A stretch of 6,652 nucleotides of DNA from DATNIC01 sp035604635. GTDB lineage: Bacteria > Vulcanimicrobiota > Vulcanimicrobiia > Vulcanimicrobiales > Vulcanimicrobiaceae. Positions 1 to 5,104 of the stretch are shown here, piece after piece. The translations under genes were made by a program, and so were the position numbers. How positions within the stretch are numbered: position 1 is the stretch's first letter; each line of letters begins with the position of its first letter. The DNA lies in the NCBI GenBank assembly GCA_035604635.1, contig DATNIC010000209.1, positions 1 to 6,652 of the forward strand, given 5' to 3'. The notes beneath the pieces were generated by a model that worked only from the letters and a program-made list of their open reading frames with translations, had not been told where the DNA came from and searched no databases.

Positions 1-26
1 ACCGGATGGCCGATGACGGCGGCCAT
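1..26 (-). CDS. aroE: Start of a probable shikimate 5-dehydrogenase (partial, runs off the left edge)
   Basis: An ATG on the minus strand at 26-24 opens a frame that reads MAAVIGHP and continues past the window edge. The start lies 4 nt after the aroA stop codon, so translational coupling within the same operon is likely. The pattern AVIGHP matches the beginning of shikimate dehydrogenase (AroE), whose N-terminus typically reads like a short strand followed by a GxP-x-xHS substrate-binding loop. AroE reduces 3-dehydroshikimate to shikimate with NADPH. That would fit a neighbour of EPSP synthase and DAHP synthase. Only eight full residues are visible, so the family call rests on this short match and on context. 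Another gene beginning with a similar hydrophobic strand and GHP cannot be excluded. Confidence 0.45.
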
Positions 27-30
27 CGAG

Positions 31-1344
31 CTAACGGGTGAGTTCGGCGAGCGTTTCATAGAACTTCGGATAGGAGACTGAGGCGCATTCGGCGCCCTCG
101 ATCTGCGTCGTCCCGCCGGCTCCGAGCGCGGCAATCGAAAATGCCATCGCGACGCGGTGATCACCGTGCGTATCGATGCGCGCGCCGTGCAGCAGTTGGG
201 GGCCTTCGATGACGAAACCGTCGGGAAGCGTCTCGACTTGTGCGCCCATCGCGCGCAAGTTCTGGGCGACCGTTTCGATGCGATCGCTCTCTTTGACGCG
301 CAGCTCTTCCGCGCCGCGAATGGCGGTCGTGCCGTGTGCAAAGGTCGCCAGGACGGCGACCAACGGAACTTCGTCGATCATCGCCGGGATCTCGTCGCCC
401 GTGATCGTCGTCGCGCGCAGTTGGGCGCTGCGCACGCGCAACGTCCCGACAGGCTCCGGTTCGGTACGTTCGACGTGCGCCTCGATGCTTGCGCCCATCC
501 GTCGCAGGACGTCGATGAAGCCGATCCGCGTCGGATTGAGCAAGATGTTCTGCAATTCGACCTCGGAATCAGGGACGATCGTGGCGGCCGCGATCCAGAA
601 GGCGGCCGTCGAGGGATCGCCCGGAACGACGACCCTTGCGCCGTGCCACGGCTGACCGCCCTCGATGACGATTTCGTCTCGGCGCGCGTCAAGGTGGACG
701 CCGAAGTGGGGGAGCATGCGCTCGGTGTGGTCGCGGCTATGGATCAAGCCGCGCAGAACCGTCGTCCCTTCGGCGAGCGCGCCGGCAAGCAAAAGCGAAC
801 TCTTGACCTGAGCGCTGGCGACGGGGAGCGCATAGTCGATCCCATGCAAGGGCGCGCCATCGTCGATGCGGACCGGCGCGACGTCGCCGTCGGCAAGCGT
901 GATGTGCGCGCCCATTTGCCGCAGAGGGCCGGCGACGCGGCGCATCGGACGCCGCCGCAGCGATGCATCGCCGTCGAGCGTCGCGTTCACGCGCGCTCCC
1001 GCCAGGACGCCCATCAGGAGCCGCATCGTCGTCCCGGAGTTCATGCAGTCGAGCGTCCTCCCCGGGTTGCGCAAACGCCCGGCGCCCTCGACGACGAGGC
1101 GTGCCTCGTCCGCGTGGACGCTCGCGCCCATCGCTTCGAGGCAGCCACGCGTGGCGCGAACGTCTTCGCTTTCCAATAACCCCGTGATCTCCGTCCGTCC
1201 CGCGGCGAGCGCGCCGAATAACAACGCGCGGTGCGAGATCGACTTGTCACCCGGGACGTGCGGCGCGCCGCGCACGCGGCGCGCCTGTTCGATGCGGACG
1301 TCGATCAGCCTACTCCGCGATGGCGGGGACGCGCTCGAGCTCAT
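31..1344 (-). CDS. aroA: 3-phosphoshikimate 1-carboxyvinyltransferase (EPSP synthase, class II)
   Basis: This cytoplasmic enzyme condenses shikimate-3-phosphate with phosphoenolpyruvate to EPSP, the sixth step of the shikimate pathway. The 437-residue protein has usual family length and all signature motifs: PGDKS (31-35), NSGTTMR (102-108), SAQVK (177-181), RDHTE (204-208), NPTR (270-273), IDE (323-325), RVKESDR (349-355) and GDHRVAM (394-400). The set GDKS, SAQxK, RxHTE and NxTR is the published signature of class II, often glyphosate-tolerant, enzymes. The residue matching the CP4 selectivity alanine is glycine here (G104 in NSGTT), as in Bacillus and Staphylococcus enzymes. The ATG at 1344 gives a 35-nt overlap with the upstream fusion gene and about 12 extra N-terminal residues. 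A start at the in-frame CTG at 1308 would give an N-terminus (IDVRIEQARRVRG) closer to the family, and it is preceded by GGAG overlapping the upstream stop. Function is certain; the exact start is not. Confidence 0.95.
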   Translation of the reverse strand: MSSSASPPSRSRLIDVRIEQARRVRGAPHVPGDKSISHRALLFGALAAGRTEITGLLESEDVRATRGCLEAMGASVHADEARLVVEGAGRLRNPGRTLDCMNSGTTMRLLMGVLAGARVNATLDGDASLRRRPMRRVAGPLRQMGAHITLADGDVAPVRIDDGAPLHGIDYALPVASAQVKSSLLLAGALAEGTTVLRGLIHSRDHTERMLPHFGVHLDARRDEIVIEGGQPWHGARVVVPGDPSTAAFWIAAATIVPDSEVELQNILLNPTRIGFIDVLRRMGASIEAHVERTEPEPVGTLRVRSAQLRATTITGDEIPAMIDEVPLVAVLATFAHGTTAIRGAEELRVKESDRIETVAQNLRAMGAQVETLPDGFVIEGPQLLHGARIDTHGDHRVAMAFSIAALGAGGTTQIEGAECASVSYPKFYETLAELTR

Positions 1345-3097
1345 CGCCCGTCGGAATCATCGAGAGATCGCGCATGATCGTGCGGAAGTCGGCAAACGTC
1401 AGCGACTGGTCGCCGTCGCACTTTGCCTCGGCAGGATTCGGATGGACCTCGATGAGCAAGCCGTGCGCGCCGAGCGCTTTCGCCGCGCGGCAGAGCGGCC
1501 GGACCCAGCGCCGCACGCCGACCCCGTGACTGGGGTCGACCATGATTGGCAGATGCGTCCGCTCGCGAATGACCGGGATAGCCGAGAGGTCGAGCGTGTT
1601 GCGCGTCGAGGTCTCGAACGTCCGGATCCCGCGCTCGCACAAGATCACATTGGGATTGCCCTCCGCAAGGATATACTCGGCTGCGGCGATCCACTCTTCG
1701 ATGCTCGCCGACATGCCGCGCTTGAGCAGGATGGGGTTATTGACTTTCCCGACGGCTTTGAGCAAGTCGAAGTTCTGCATGTTACGCGCGCCGATTTGGA
1801 GCACGTCGATGTAGCGCGACATCCCCTCGACTTGGTCGATGCTCATCACTTCGCTTACGGTCGGCAGACCGGCCGCGCGGCCGGCTTCGGCGAGCAGCTC
1901 GGCGCCTTCCCAACCCATGCCTTGGAAGGAGTACGGGTTGCTGCGCGGCTTGAAGACGCCGCCGCGCAGCATAACCGCGCCTGCGGCCTTAACGGCCTTC
2001 GCAGTCTCGATGACCTGGTCGCGCGATTCGACCGCGCAGGGGCCGCCGACGATGACGAATTCACCGTCGCCGACCGTGACGGGGCCGACTTTGATCCGAG
2101 TACCCGAAGGATGCGCCGTGCGTGCCGCCTTCGGCCAATGTTTCGCCGAAGCCGGCATGAGCTCGGGTTTCCAGCCGTTACTGCTGGTGCGATCGATGTT
2201 GATCGCAGGAAGAGCGTCGCCGCGAATTCCTCGCTGTGTCGCGTTGTGCGTATCGTAGCTGCCGATCACGTGGAGGTACTGCGTATACTCTTCGAGCTTC
2301 GCGATCGCCTGAGCGACGCGCGGCTCGCGGACGTCGCCTTCGAAATCCAAGTAGAAGAGGTACTCCCACGCTTTGCCCAGTTTGGGCTTGGACTCGAGCT
2401 TCGAGAGATTGATCTTCGCCTCGGCGAGGATGTCGATGCAGCGCGCGAGGGAGCCGGCTTCGTGCAGCGTGCTCAGCAGCACCGAGGTCTTGCGGTGCTC
2501 GGGGGTCGCACCGCCCAGTTGCAACACTTCCTCGCGTGCGTTGGGGGCCGCGAAAATCAGGAAACGCGTGTAGTTCTCCGGATGGTCCGCGATGTTTGCG
2601 GCCAACTCGGCCAGGCCGTAGATTTTCCCCGCCTCAGGCGGACCGATCGCGGCGCGCGTTTTGTCCTTGGACTCGGCGACTTCCCTGGCGGCGACGCCGG
2701 TGTCCTCGACCGGGATCACGCGCACGCCGGCAAGCGTCCCCAAGAAGTGGCCGCACTCCTCGAGGATGAGCGGATGCCCCTCGACTTCGCGGATGTCCTC
2801 GACCAGCGCACCGGGGATGCCGAGCAGACGCTGATCCATCCGCCAGTCGACCTCCGCAATCGGGACGAGCTCGTACTCGGCGAGCAGGTCATAGCCTTCG
2901 CGGACGGTCCCGGCGATCGCGTTGTCGATCGGCAGGACGCCGACGTCCGCCTTCCCGTTGAGGACGTTGATCGCGACCTGGCGGAACGTGGGCGCCCCAC
3001 TCGATTGCGCTTCCACACCCTTCGTCTGAAAGAACGAGTCTAGGACCAGCTTGGAATGGGCGCCGTCGATCCCTTGGTAGACGCCGGTGAATGCCAT
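1310..3097 (-). CDS. pheA-aroF: Fused prephenate dehydratase-ACT-DAHP synthase
   Basis: A 595-residue protein joins two enzymes of aromatic synthesis. Residues ~1-182 are prephenate dehydratase (prephenate to phenylpyruvate), with the LPIDNAIAG region and the catalytic TRF motif (T177-R178-F179). Residues ~203-282 are an ACT domain with LSKLESKP (231-238), matching the Phe-binding ESRP-type motif. A linker of ~50 residues (283-332) follows. Residues ~333-587 are a type I-beta DAHP synthase (PEP + erythrose-4-phosphate to DAHP) with GGPCAVES (351-358), KPRSNPYSFQG (383-393), QIGARNMQN (434-442) and DPSHG (521-525). The four metal ligands C354, H524, E550 and D561 keep the same spacing as Cys102, His272, Glu298 and Asp309 of the Thermotoga maritima enzyme. 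There is no chorismate mutase domain. The start is the ATG at 3097, because GGAG (3107-3104) lies 6 nt upstream. A longer reading from GTG 3121 would begin inside the attenuator terminator. Regulation is by the leader attenuator just upstream. Confidence 0.93.
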   Translation of the reverse strand: MAFTGVYQGIDGAHSKLVLDSFFQTKGVEAQSSGAPTFRQVAINVLNGKADVGVLPIDNAIAGTVREGYDLLAEYELVPIAEVDWRMDQRLLGIPGALVEDIREVEGHPLILEECGHFLGTLAGVRVIPVEDTGVAAREVAESKDKTRAAIGPPEAGKIYGLAELAANIADHPENYTRFLIFAAPNAREEVLQLGGATPEHRKTSVLLSTLHEAGSLARCIDILAEAKINLSKLESKPKLGKAWEYLFYLDFEGDVREPRVAQAIAKLEEYTQYLHVIGSYDTHNATQRGIRGDALPAINIDRTSSNGWKPELMPASAKHWPKAARTAHPSGTRIKVGPVTVGDGEFVIVGGPCAVESRDQVIETAKAVKAAGAVMLRGGVFKPRSNPYSFQGMGWEGAELLAEAGRAAGLPTVSEVMSIDQVEGMSRYIDVLQIGARNMQNFDLLKAVGKVNNPILLKRGMSASIEEWIAAAEYILAEGNPNVILCERGIRTFETSTRNTLDLSAIPVIRERTHLPIMVDPSHGVGVRRWVRPLCRAAKALGAHGLLIEVHPNPAEAKCDGDQSLTFADFRTIMRDLSMIPTGDELERVPAIAE

Positions 3098-3103
3098 GAT
3101 TAT

Positions 3104-3107
3104 CTCC
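3104..3107 (-). promoter_or_regulatory. Ribosome binding site of the pheA-aroF fusion
   Basis: GGAG on the minus strand is separated by 6 nt from the ATG at 3097-3095. It decides the start of the fusion gene over the in-frame GTG at 3121 and ATG at 3109. It lies just beyond the U-tract of the attenuator terminator, so it is transcribed only when termination is avoided. Confidence 0.75.
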
Positions 3108-3110
3108 ATC

Positions 3111-3135
3111 AAAAAAGCCACCCGGTGAGGGTGGC
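3111..3135 (-). terminator. Intrinsic terminator of the phenylalanine attenuator
   Basis: On the minus strand a perfect 7-bp stem GCCACCC/GGGTGGC (3135-3129 with 3123-3117) encloses the 5-nt loop TCACC and is followed directly by six T residues (3116-3111). This is a canonical Rho-independent terminator. It sits upstream of the fusion gene rather than after one, only 13 nt from its ATG. That position, together with the Phe-rich leader ORF before it, identifies it as an attenuator. Confidence 0.85.
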
Positions 3136-3184
3136 CGCGTAGTCGATCTTGTCCTGATCTACGAGGGCAACACGAACCTCACCG
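3123..3184 (-). promoter_or_regulatory. Antiterminator pairing region
   Basis: CGGTGAGG on the minus strand (3184-3177), which contains the stop codon of the leader peptide, is the exact reverse complement of CCTCACCG (3130-3123), which spans the loop and inner stem bases of the terminator. Formation of this 8-bp helix excludes the terminator. A U-G pair could extend it by one. Between the two arms an imperfect hairpin CGTAG/CTACG (3163-3159 with 3142-3138), extended by 3 bp across a bulge, could bring the arms together. The arrangement fits a switch in which a ribosome at the leader stop codon masks the upstream arm. RNA folding here is by eye. Confidence 0.65.
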
Positions 3185-3238
3185 ACACATTGCGATGCGG
3201 AAAAAGTAGAAGAAGTAAAAGCCGAACGAGCGGTTCAT
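3179..3238 (-). CDS. pheL: Phe/Tyr-rich attenuator leader peptide
   Basis: A 19-codon ORF reads MNRSFGFYFFYFFRIAMCR followed by TGA. Six of the nineteen residues are Phe (codons 5, 7, 9, 10, 12, 13) and two are Tyr (8, 11), in a dense run. It lies between a good promoter and an intrinsic terminator, directly upstream of the prephenate dehydratase-DAHP synthase gene. This is the architecture of the enterobacterial pheL leader, although the sequence is not obviously homologous. Proposed role, by inference: a ribosome stalling at Phe (or Tyr) codons when charged tRNA is scarce leaves the antiterminator arm free and lets transcription continue. Full translation to TGA covers that arm and permits termination. 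No clear Shine-Dalgarno precedes the ATG. The promoter position suggests a leaderless or nearly leaderless transcript. The symbol is by function only. Confidence 0.8.
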   Translation of the reverse strand: MNRSFGFYFFYFFRIAMCR

Positions 3239-3246
3239 GCCCGGCG

Positions 3247-3276
3247 ATCATAGCATTGGCCCCCCGGGCGGGTCAA
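3247..3276 (-). promoter_or_regulatory. Promoter of the aromatic operon
   Basis: On the minus strand TTGACC (3276-3271) and TATGAT (3252-3247) are separated by 18 bp, each with one mismatch to the sigma-70 consensus TTGACA/TATAAT. Transcription would start near 3240, within about two bases of the leader peptide ATG at 3238. The -35 box begins two bases after the stop codon of the DUF2283 gene, and no terminator separates them, so read-through from that cassette is possible and would still pass the attenuator. Confidence 0.7.
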
Positions 3277-3277
3277 G

Positions 3278-3538
3278 CTAGGCCAAGGCAAGCGCCGCTC
3301 CCAAATTTCTCGGAAACGAGCAGCCCTTCGAGTGGGCGAACTCCTCGGCCGTCGAGATTGCCTCTTCGTCGAACCCCCAGAGCTCAAGCCCGATGACATC
3401 GCCGTTGGCATCAAGGTCAGCGGCGACTTCAAGCCCCAGGCGTGCGGTTTCCACGAGCTTCGCCGAGTCGGGCTCTTGATAGTAGATGTACGCTGCGGGG
3501 GCTTCGAAGTCGATCTCAACGGTTAAGGGACATTTCAT
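3278..3538 (-). CDS. DUF2283-family small protein
   Basis: An 86-residue soluble protein. It shows the DUF2283 pattern: an N-terminal strand with AAYIYY (15-20, in place of the usual DALYI) and then ADLDANGDVIGLELWGF (40-56), matching the family's acidic D-x-D-x-x-G-x-(V)-x-G-I-E-(I/L) hairpin. The C-terminal third (57-86) is longer than in minimal family members. The ATG overlaps the stop codon of the upstream DUF4258 gene as ATGA, so the two are probably translationally coupled. DUF2283 and DUF4258 genes are often found as adjacent pairs, which has led to suggestions of a toxin-antitoxin-like role. No biochemical function is established that I know of, and none can be read from the sequence. 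Confidence 0.75.
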   Translation of the reverse strand: MKCPLTVEIDFEAPAAYIYYQEPDSAKLVETARLGLEVAADLDANGDVIGLELWGFDEEAISTAEEFAHSKGCSFPRNLGAALALA

Positions 3539-3759
3539 GAATCGACGGCCTCTCGGTCAAGGATAGTTACTACGGCGCCGGTCTTCTCATTCAGCACCAC
3601 GATGAGGGCCTTGCCGCTGCTCGTGCGGCCATAATACTCGATGGTTTTCTTCGCTGGCGCTCGATAAACCGCCCGAGGGTAGGCAACCGTCGCTTCAACC
3701 TCCGCTTCTGAAATGCCACGCCGAAGCATGCGTTTTCGAGCATGCGCAGTATAGTCCAC
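3535..3759 (-). CDS. DUF4258-family small protein, possible toxin-like partner
   Basis: A 74-residue basic, soluble protein starting at GTG 3759. Residues 5-16 read AHARKRMLRRGI, the conserved HAxxRMxxRGI motif of DUF4258. The rest follows the family pattern of strands: a Y-x-x-P region (27-33), an aromatic strand (IEYYGR, 40-45), then ALIVVLNEKTGAVVTILDRE (51-70). The general layout (small, basic, HA-x-x-R helix followed by a beta-sheet) recalls RelE/BrnT-like toxins, but I see no certain catalytic site. It is the first gene of a two-gene unit with the DUF2283 gene. The palindromic repeats overlapping its start codon would suit autoregulation. Family call is fairly sure; toxin activity is only inferred. 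Confidence 0.75.
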   Translation of the reverse strand: MDYTAHARKRMLRRGISEAEVEATVAYPRAVYRAPAKKTIEYYGRTSSGKALIVVLNEKTGAVVTILDREAVDS

Positions 3760-3774
3760 GCAGTACTACTGCGC
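3744..3774. repeat. Palindromic repeat cluster at the DUF4258 start, candidate operator
   Basis: Three copies of the element (G)CGCAGTA occur in 31 bp: GCGCAGTA at 3744-3751, CGCAGTA at 3759-3765, and the inverted copy TACTGCGC at 3767-3774. The last two form a perfect 7-1-7 palindrome, and the first and third form an 8-bp inverted repeat. The cluster covers the GTG start of the DUF4258 gene and the start-proximal intergenic region shared with the divergent cyclophilin gene. This is where an autoregulatory operator would be expected. Whether any protein binds it is unknown. Confidence 0.5.
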
Positions 3775-3792
3775 GGTGAACGCCTGACATCA

Positions 3793-3799
3793 AGGGGAG
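3793..3799 (+). promoter_or_regulatory. Ribosome binding site of the cyclophilin gene
   Basis: AGGGGAG lies 4 nt before the TTG at 3804. No ATG or GTG gives a full signal peptide in this frame, so the site supports TTG as the true start. Confidence 0.6.
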
Positions 3800-3803
3800 A
3801 GAA

Positions 3804-4346
3804 TTGGTCTATCGGGTTTTACTGGTGCTTGCACTGGTTGTCGTTCTTACATCGCCCCGGGCATTCGCGGCCGATGTCCGGGTCGCGATCGTCACCGATC
3901 GCGGGGAGATCGAGGTTGTGCTCGATCCGGTCCGCGCGCCGATCACCGTTAAGAATTTTCTGTCCTTCGTCGATGCGAAGTTCTACGACGGCGGGACGTT
4001 TTTCCGAGCGATCCCCGGCTTCGTCATTCAGGGTGGGAACAAACCGCACGAATCGAACGCGGATAAGCCGATCGTGCTCGAGCCACCGATCAAAACCGGG
4101 ATTCGTAACACGGACGGTGCGATCTCGATGGCGCGCACGAACGATCCGGACTCCGCGGTCTCGGAATTCTTCATATGCGACGGCGATCAGGCGCGGCTCG
4201 ACGGCGGGATGAACGACCCGGGCTACGCCGCGTTCGGGCACGTCCTCAAGGGGATGGAGATCGTCCGTCTGATCGCTCGCTTGCCGGCGCAAAACCAGAT
4301 GTTGGTCGCGCCGGTGAAGATCGTCAGAATCTATCGCGAGCCCTAA
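3804..4346 (+). CDS. Exported cyclophilin-type peptidyl-prolyl cis-trans isomerase
   Basis: A 180-residue protein that catalyses cis-trans isomerisation of prolyl bonds in exported proteins. Residues 1-22 form a signal peptide: R4, hydrophobic core VLLVLALVVVL, and cleavage likely after AFA (20-22). This places the enzyme outside the cytoplasmic membrane. The cyclophilin domain covers ~25-178. The core motif FFRAIPGFVIQGG (66-78) carries the catalytic Arg (R68), Phe (F73) and Gln (Q76). MAR (109-111), SEFFI (120-124) and FGHVLKGMEIV (144-154) match the rest of the fold. Small departures are FFR for the usual FHR and SEFF for SQFF. Translation starts at TTG with a good Shine-Dalgarno. It is transcribed divergently from the DUF4258 gene, and its TAA overlaps the stop of the convergent gene. 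It resembles PpiA/PpiB-type enzymes; I leave the symbol open. Confidence 0.9.
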   Translation: MVYRVLLVLALVVVLTSPRAFAADVRVAIVTDRGEIEVVLDPVRAPITVKNFLSFVDAKFYDGGTFFRAIPGFVIQGGNKPHESNADKPIVLEPPIKTGIRNTDGAISMARTNDPDSAVSEFFICDGDQARLDGGMNDPGYAAFGHVLKGMEIVRLIARLPAQNQMLVAPVKIVRIYREP

Positions 4347-5008
4347 CGCGCGGGCACGACACTCTTGTGCAAGAAGAAGGAAATGCCGTCGACGTAGCCG
4401 TCGTTCGACTCGCCTTCGAATCGCATCATCACGATCGTGATGCGCGCGATGCGCGAACCGGCGGGGACGAGCCGACCGACTTCGCGGTACTGGAATGACG
4501 TCACCCCACCCCGATCTGCATTGGTAACCGGCCCGACATATGCGCCGCCGAGATTCTTCCCGTCGGGATCAAGGAACGTGACGCTCACCGTCGAGTGATC
4601 GGCCAGTTTTTCGCGGCCGCCGAGCCACGCCGAGAGTTTGAATTGCACTTGGCGCGCATCGATGTCCGATGCAATCGCGGAGATTTCGATGTCTTGGTAT
4701 GCGCTTGCGCGCGGCGTATAACCACCCCAGAAGAAGTTCAGTCCATGGTACGATGCGCCGGGCGAGTCCGGCCGCGGAAAGCCGCCTTTCGTGCCATAGC
4801 GCAAGGTGAGGACCGGGGCAAACCCTGCGACGGGGTGCCAATCGACCGCAGGCCTTGCGGCTTTTGGATCCGTTGTCCCGGCATCGGTCTCGGCAGCGCC
4901 GTTGCGAACGAGCTCGCGATCGTAGAGAGATGGGGCGGCGAGTGCGGCGCTTTCGACGGCGAGGAAGAGTGCCAAGAGGAACGCGGCTGAGAGACGGAAC
5001 CACCCCAT
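4343..5008 (-). CDS. Secreted beta-rich protein of unknown function
   Basis: A 221-residue protein that I cannot assign to a named family. Residues 1-24 are a clear signal peptide (R5, hydrophobic run AAFLLALFLAV, cleavage near ALA/AP at 24-25). The mature part has no membrane segment. It begins with LVRNGAAE (33-40), a pattern common in the first strand of jelly-roll carbohydrate-binding-like domains (xLxNGxFE). It continues with alternating strands such as YQDIEIS (104-110) and VQFKLSAWLGG (121-131). It ends with NDGYVDGISFFL (202-213), matching the closing strand (DxYVDNISLxL) of such domains. I therefore infer a galactose-binding-like or jelly-roll fold that may bind a glycan or cell-surface partner, without a proven ligand. 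It lies tail-to-tail with the cyclophilin gene (stop codons overlap by 4 nt) and divergent from ftsA. Confidence 0.75.
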   Translation of the reverse strand: MGWFRLSAAFLLALFLAVESAALAAPSLYDRELVRNGAAETDAGTTDPKAARPAVDWHPVAGFAPVLTLRYGTKGGFPRPDSPGASYHGLNFFWGGYTPRASAYQDIEISAIASDIDARQVQFKLSAWLGGREKLADHSTVSVTFLDPDGKNLGGAYVGPVTNADRGGVTSFQYREVGRLVPAGSRIARITIVMMRFEGESNDGYVDGISFFLHKSVVPAR

Positions 5009-5054
5009 GAGGCTCTAGGGCTTCGCCGGACGTGGTTTTGAAACCGGCCCATAA

Positions 5055-5083
5055 ATAGTAGGAAATCCGGAGCCCAGGCCCAA
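5055..5083 (-). promoter_or_regulatory. Weak candidate promoter of the secreted-protein gene
   Basis: On the minus strand TTGGGC (5083-5078) and TACTAT (5060-5055) are separated by 17 bp, about 46 bp before the ATG at 5008. Matches to the sigma-70 consensus are 3 of 6 and 4 of 6, so this is only a candidate. The same 96-bp gap (5009-5104) should also hold the promoter for ftsA. A TTGAAA at 5038-5043 could serve as its -35 box, but no convincing -10 box follows at the right distance. Confidence 0.25.
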
Positions 5084-5088
5084 TATCT

Positions 5089-5101
5089 AGGGGGTGGCCC
5101 C
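5089..5101 (+). promoter_or_regulatory. Possible ribosome binding site and small hairpin before ftsA
   Basis: AGGGGG (5089-5094) is the only Shine-Dalgarno-like sequence before ftsA and sits 10 nt from the ATG, farther than optimal. Four of its G residues (5091-5094) can pair with CCCC (5098-5101) around a 3-nt loop, which would partly hide it. This suggests weak initiation of ftsA compared with ftsZ. Confidence 0.35.
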
Positions 5102-5104
5102 AGA

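Noticed and set aside
157..1179. A 340-codon open frame on the plus strand opposite aroA
   Set aside because: It has low-complexity Arg/Asp/Ala composition without motifs, and the opposite strand encodes an intact EPSP synthase.
866..3043. A 725-codon open frame on the plus strand
   Set aside because: It is antisense to aroA and the pheA-aroF fusion, is rich in Arg, Asp and Ala, and shows no domain. Such frames are expected opposite GC-rich genes.
3095..3121. Longer start of the fusion gene at GTG 3121
   Set aside because: It would begin inside the terminator stem and lacks a suitable ribosome binding site. The ATG at 3097 has GGAG at 6 nt.
3161..3251. A Leu-rich frame (LVRLLLLLLFP) overlapping the leader peptide, which could suggest a leucine leader
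   Set aside because: Its ATG lies inside the -10 box and would not be transcribed. It runs past the antiterminator arm, and the downstream gene makes phenylalanine rather than leucine. The Phe frame fits start, stop and context.
3240..3276. Possible hairpin in the GC-rich stretch CCCGCCCGGGGGG
   Set aside because: It is the spacer of the promoter, lies upstream of the predicted transcription start, and has no T-tract.
4347..4400. Possible terminator between the convergent cyclophilin and secreted-protein genes
   Set aside because: The two genes overlap at their stops and I see no stem followed by a T-tract on either strand there.
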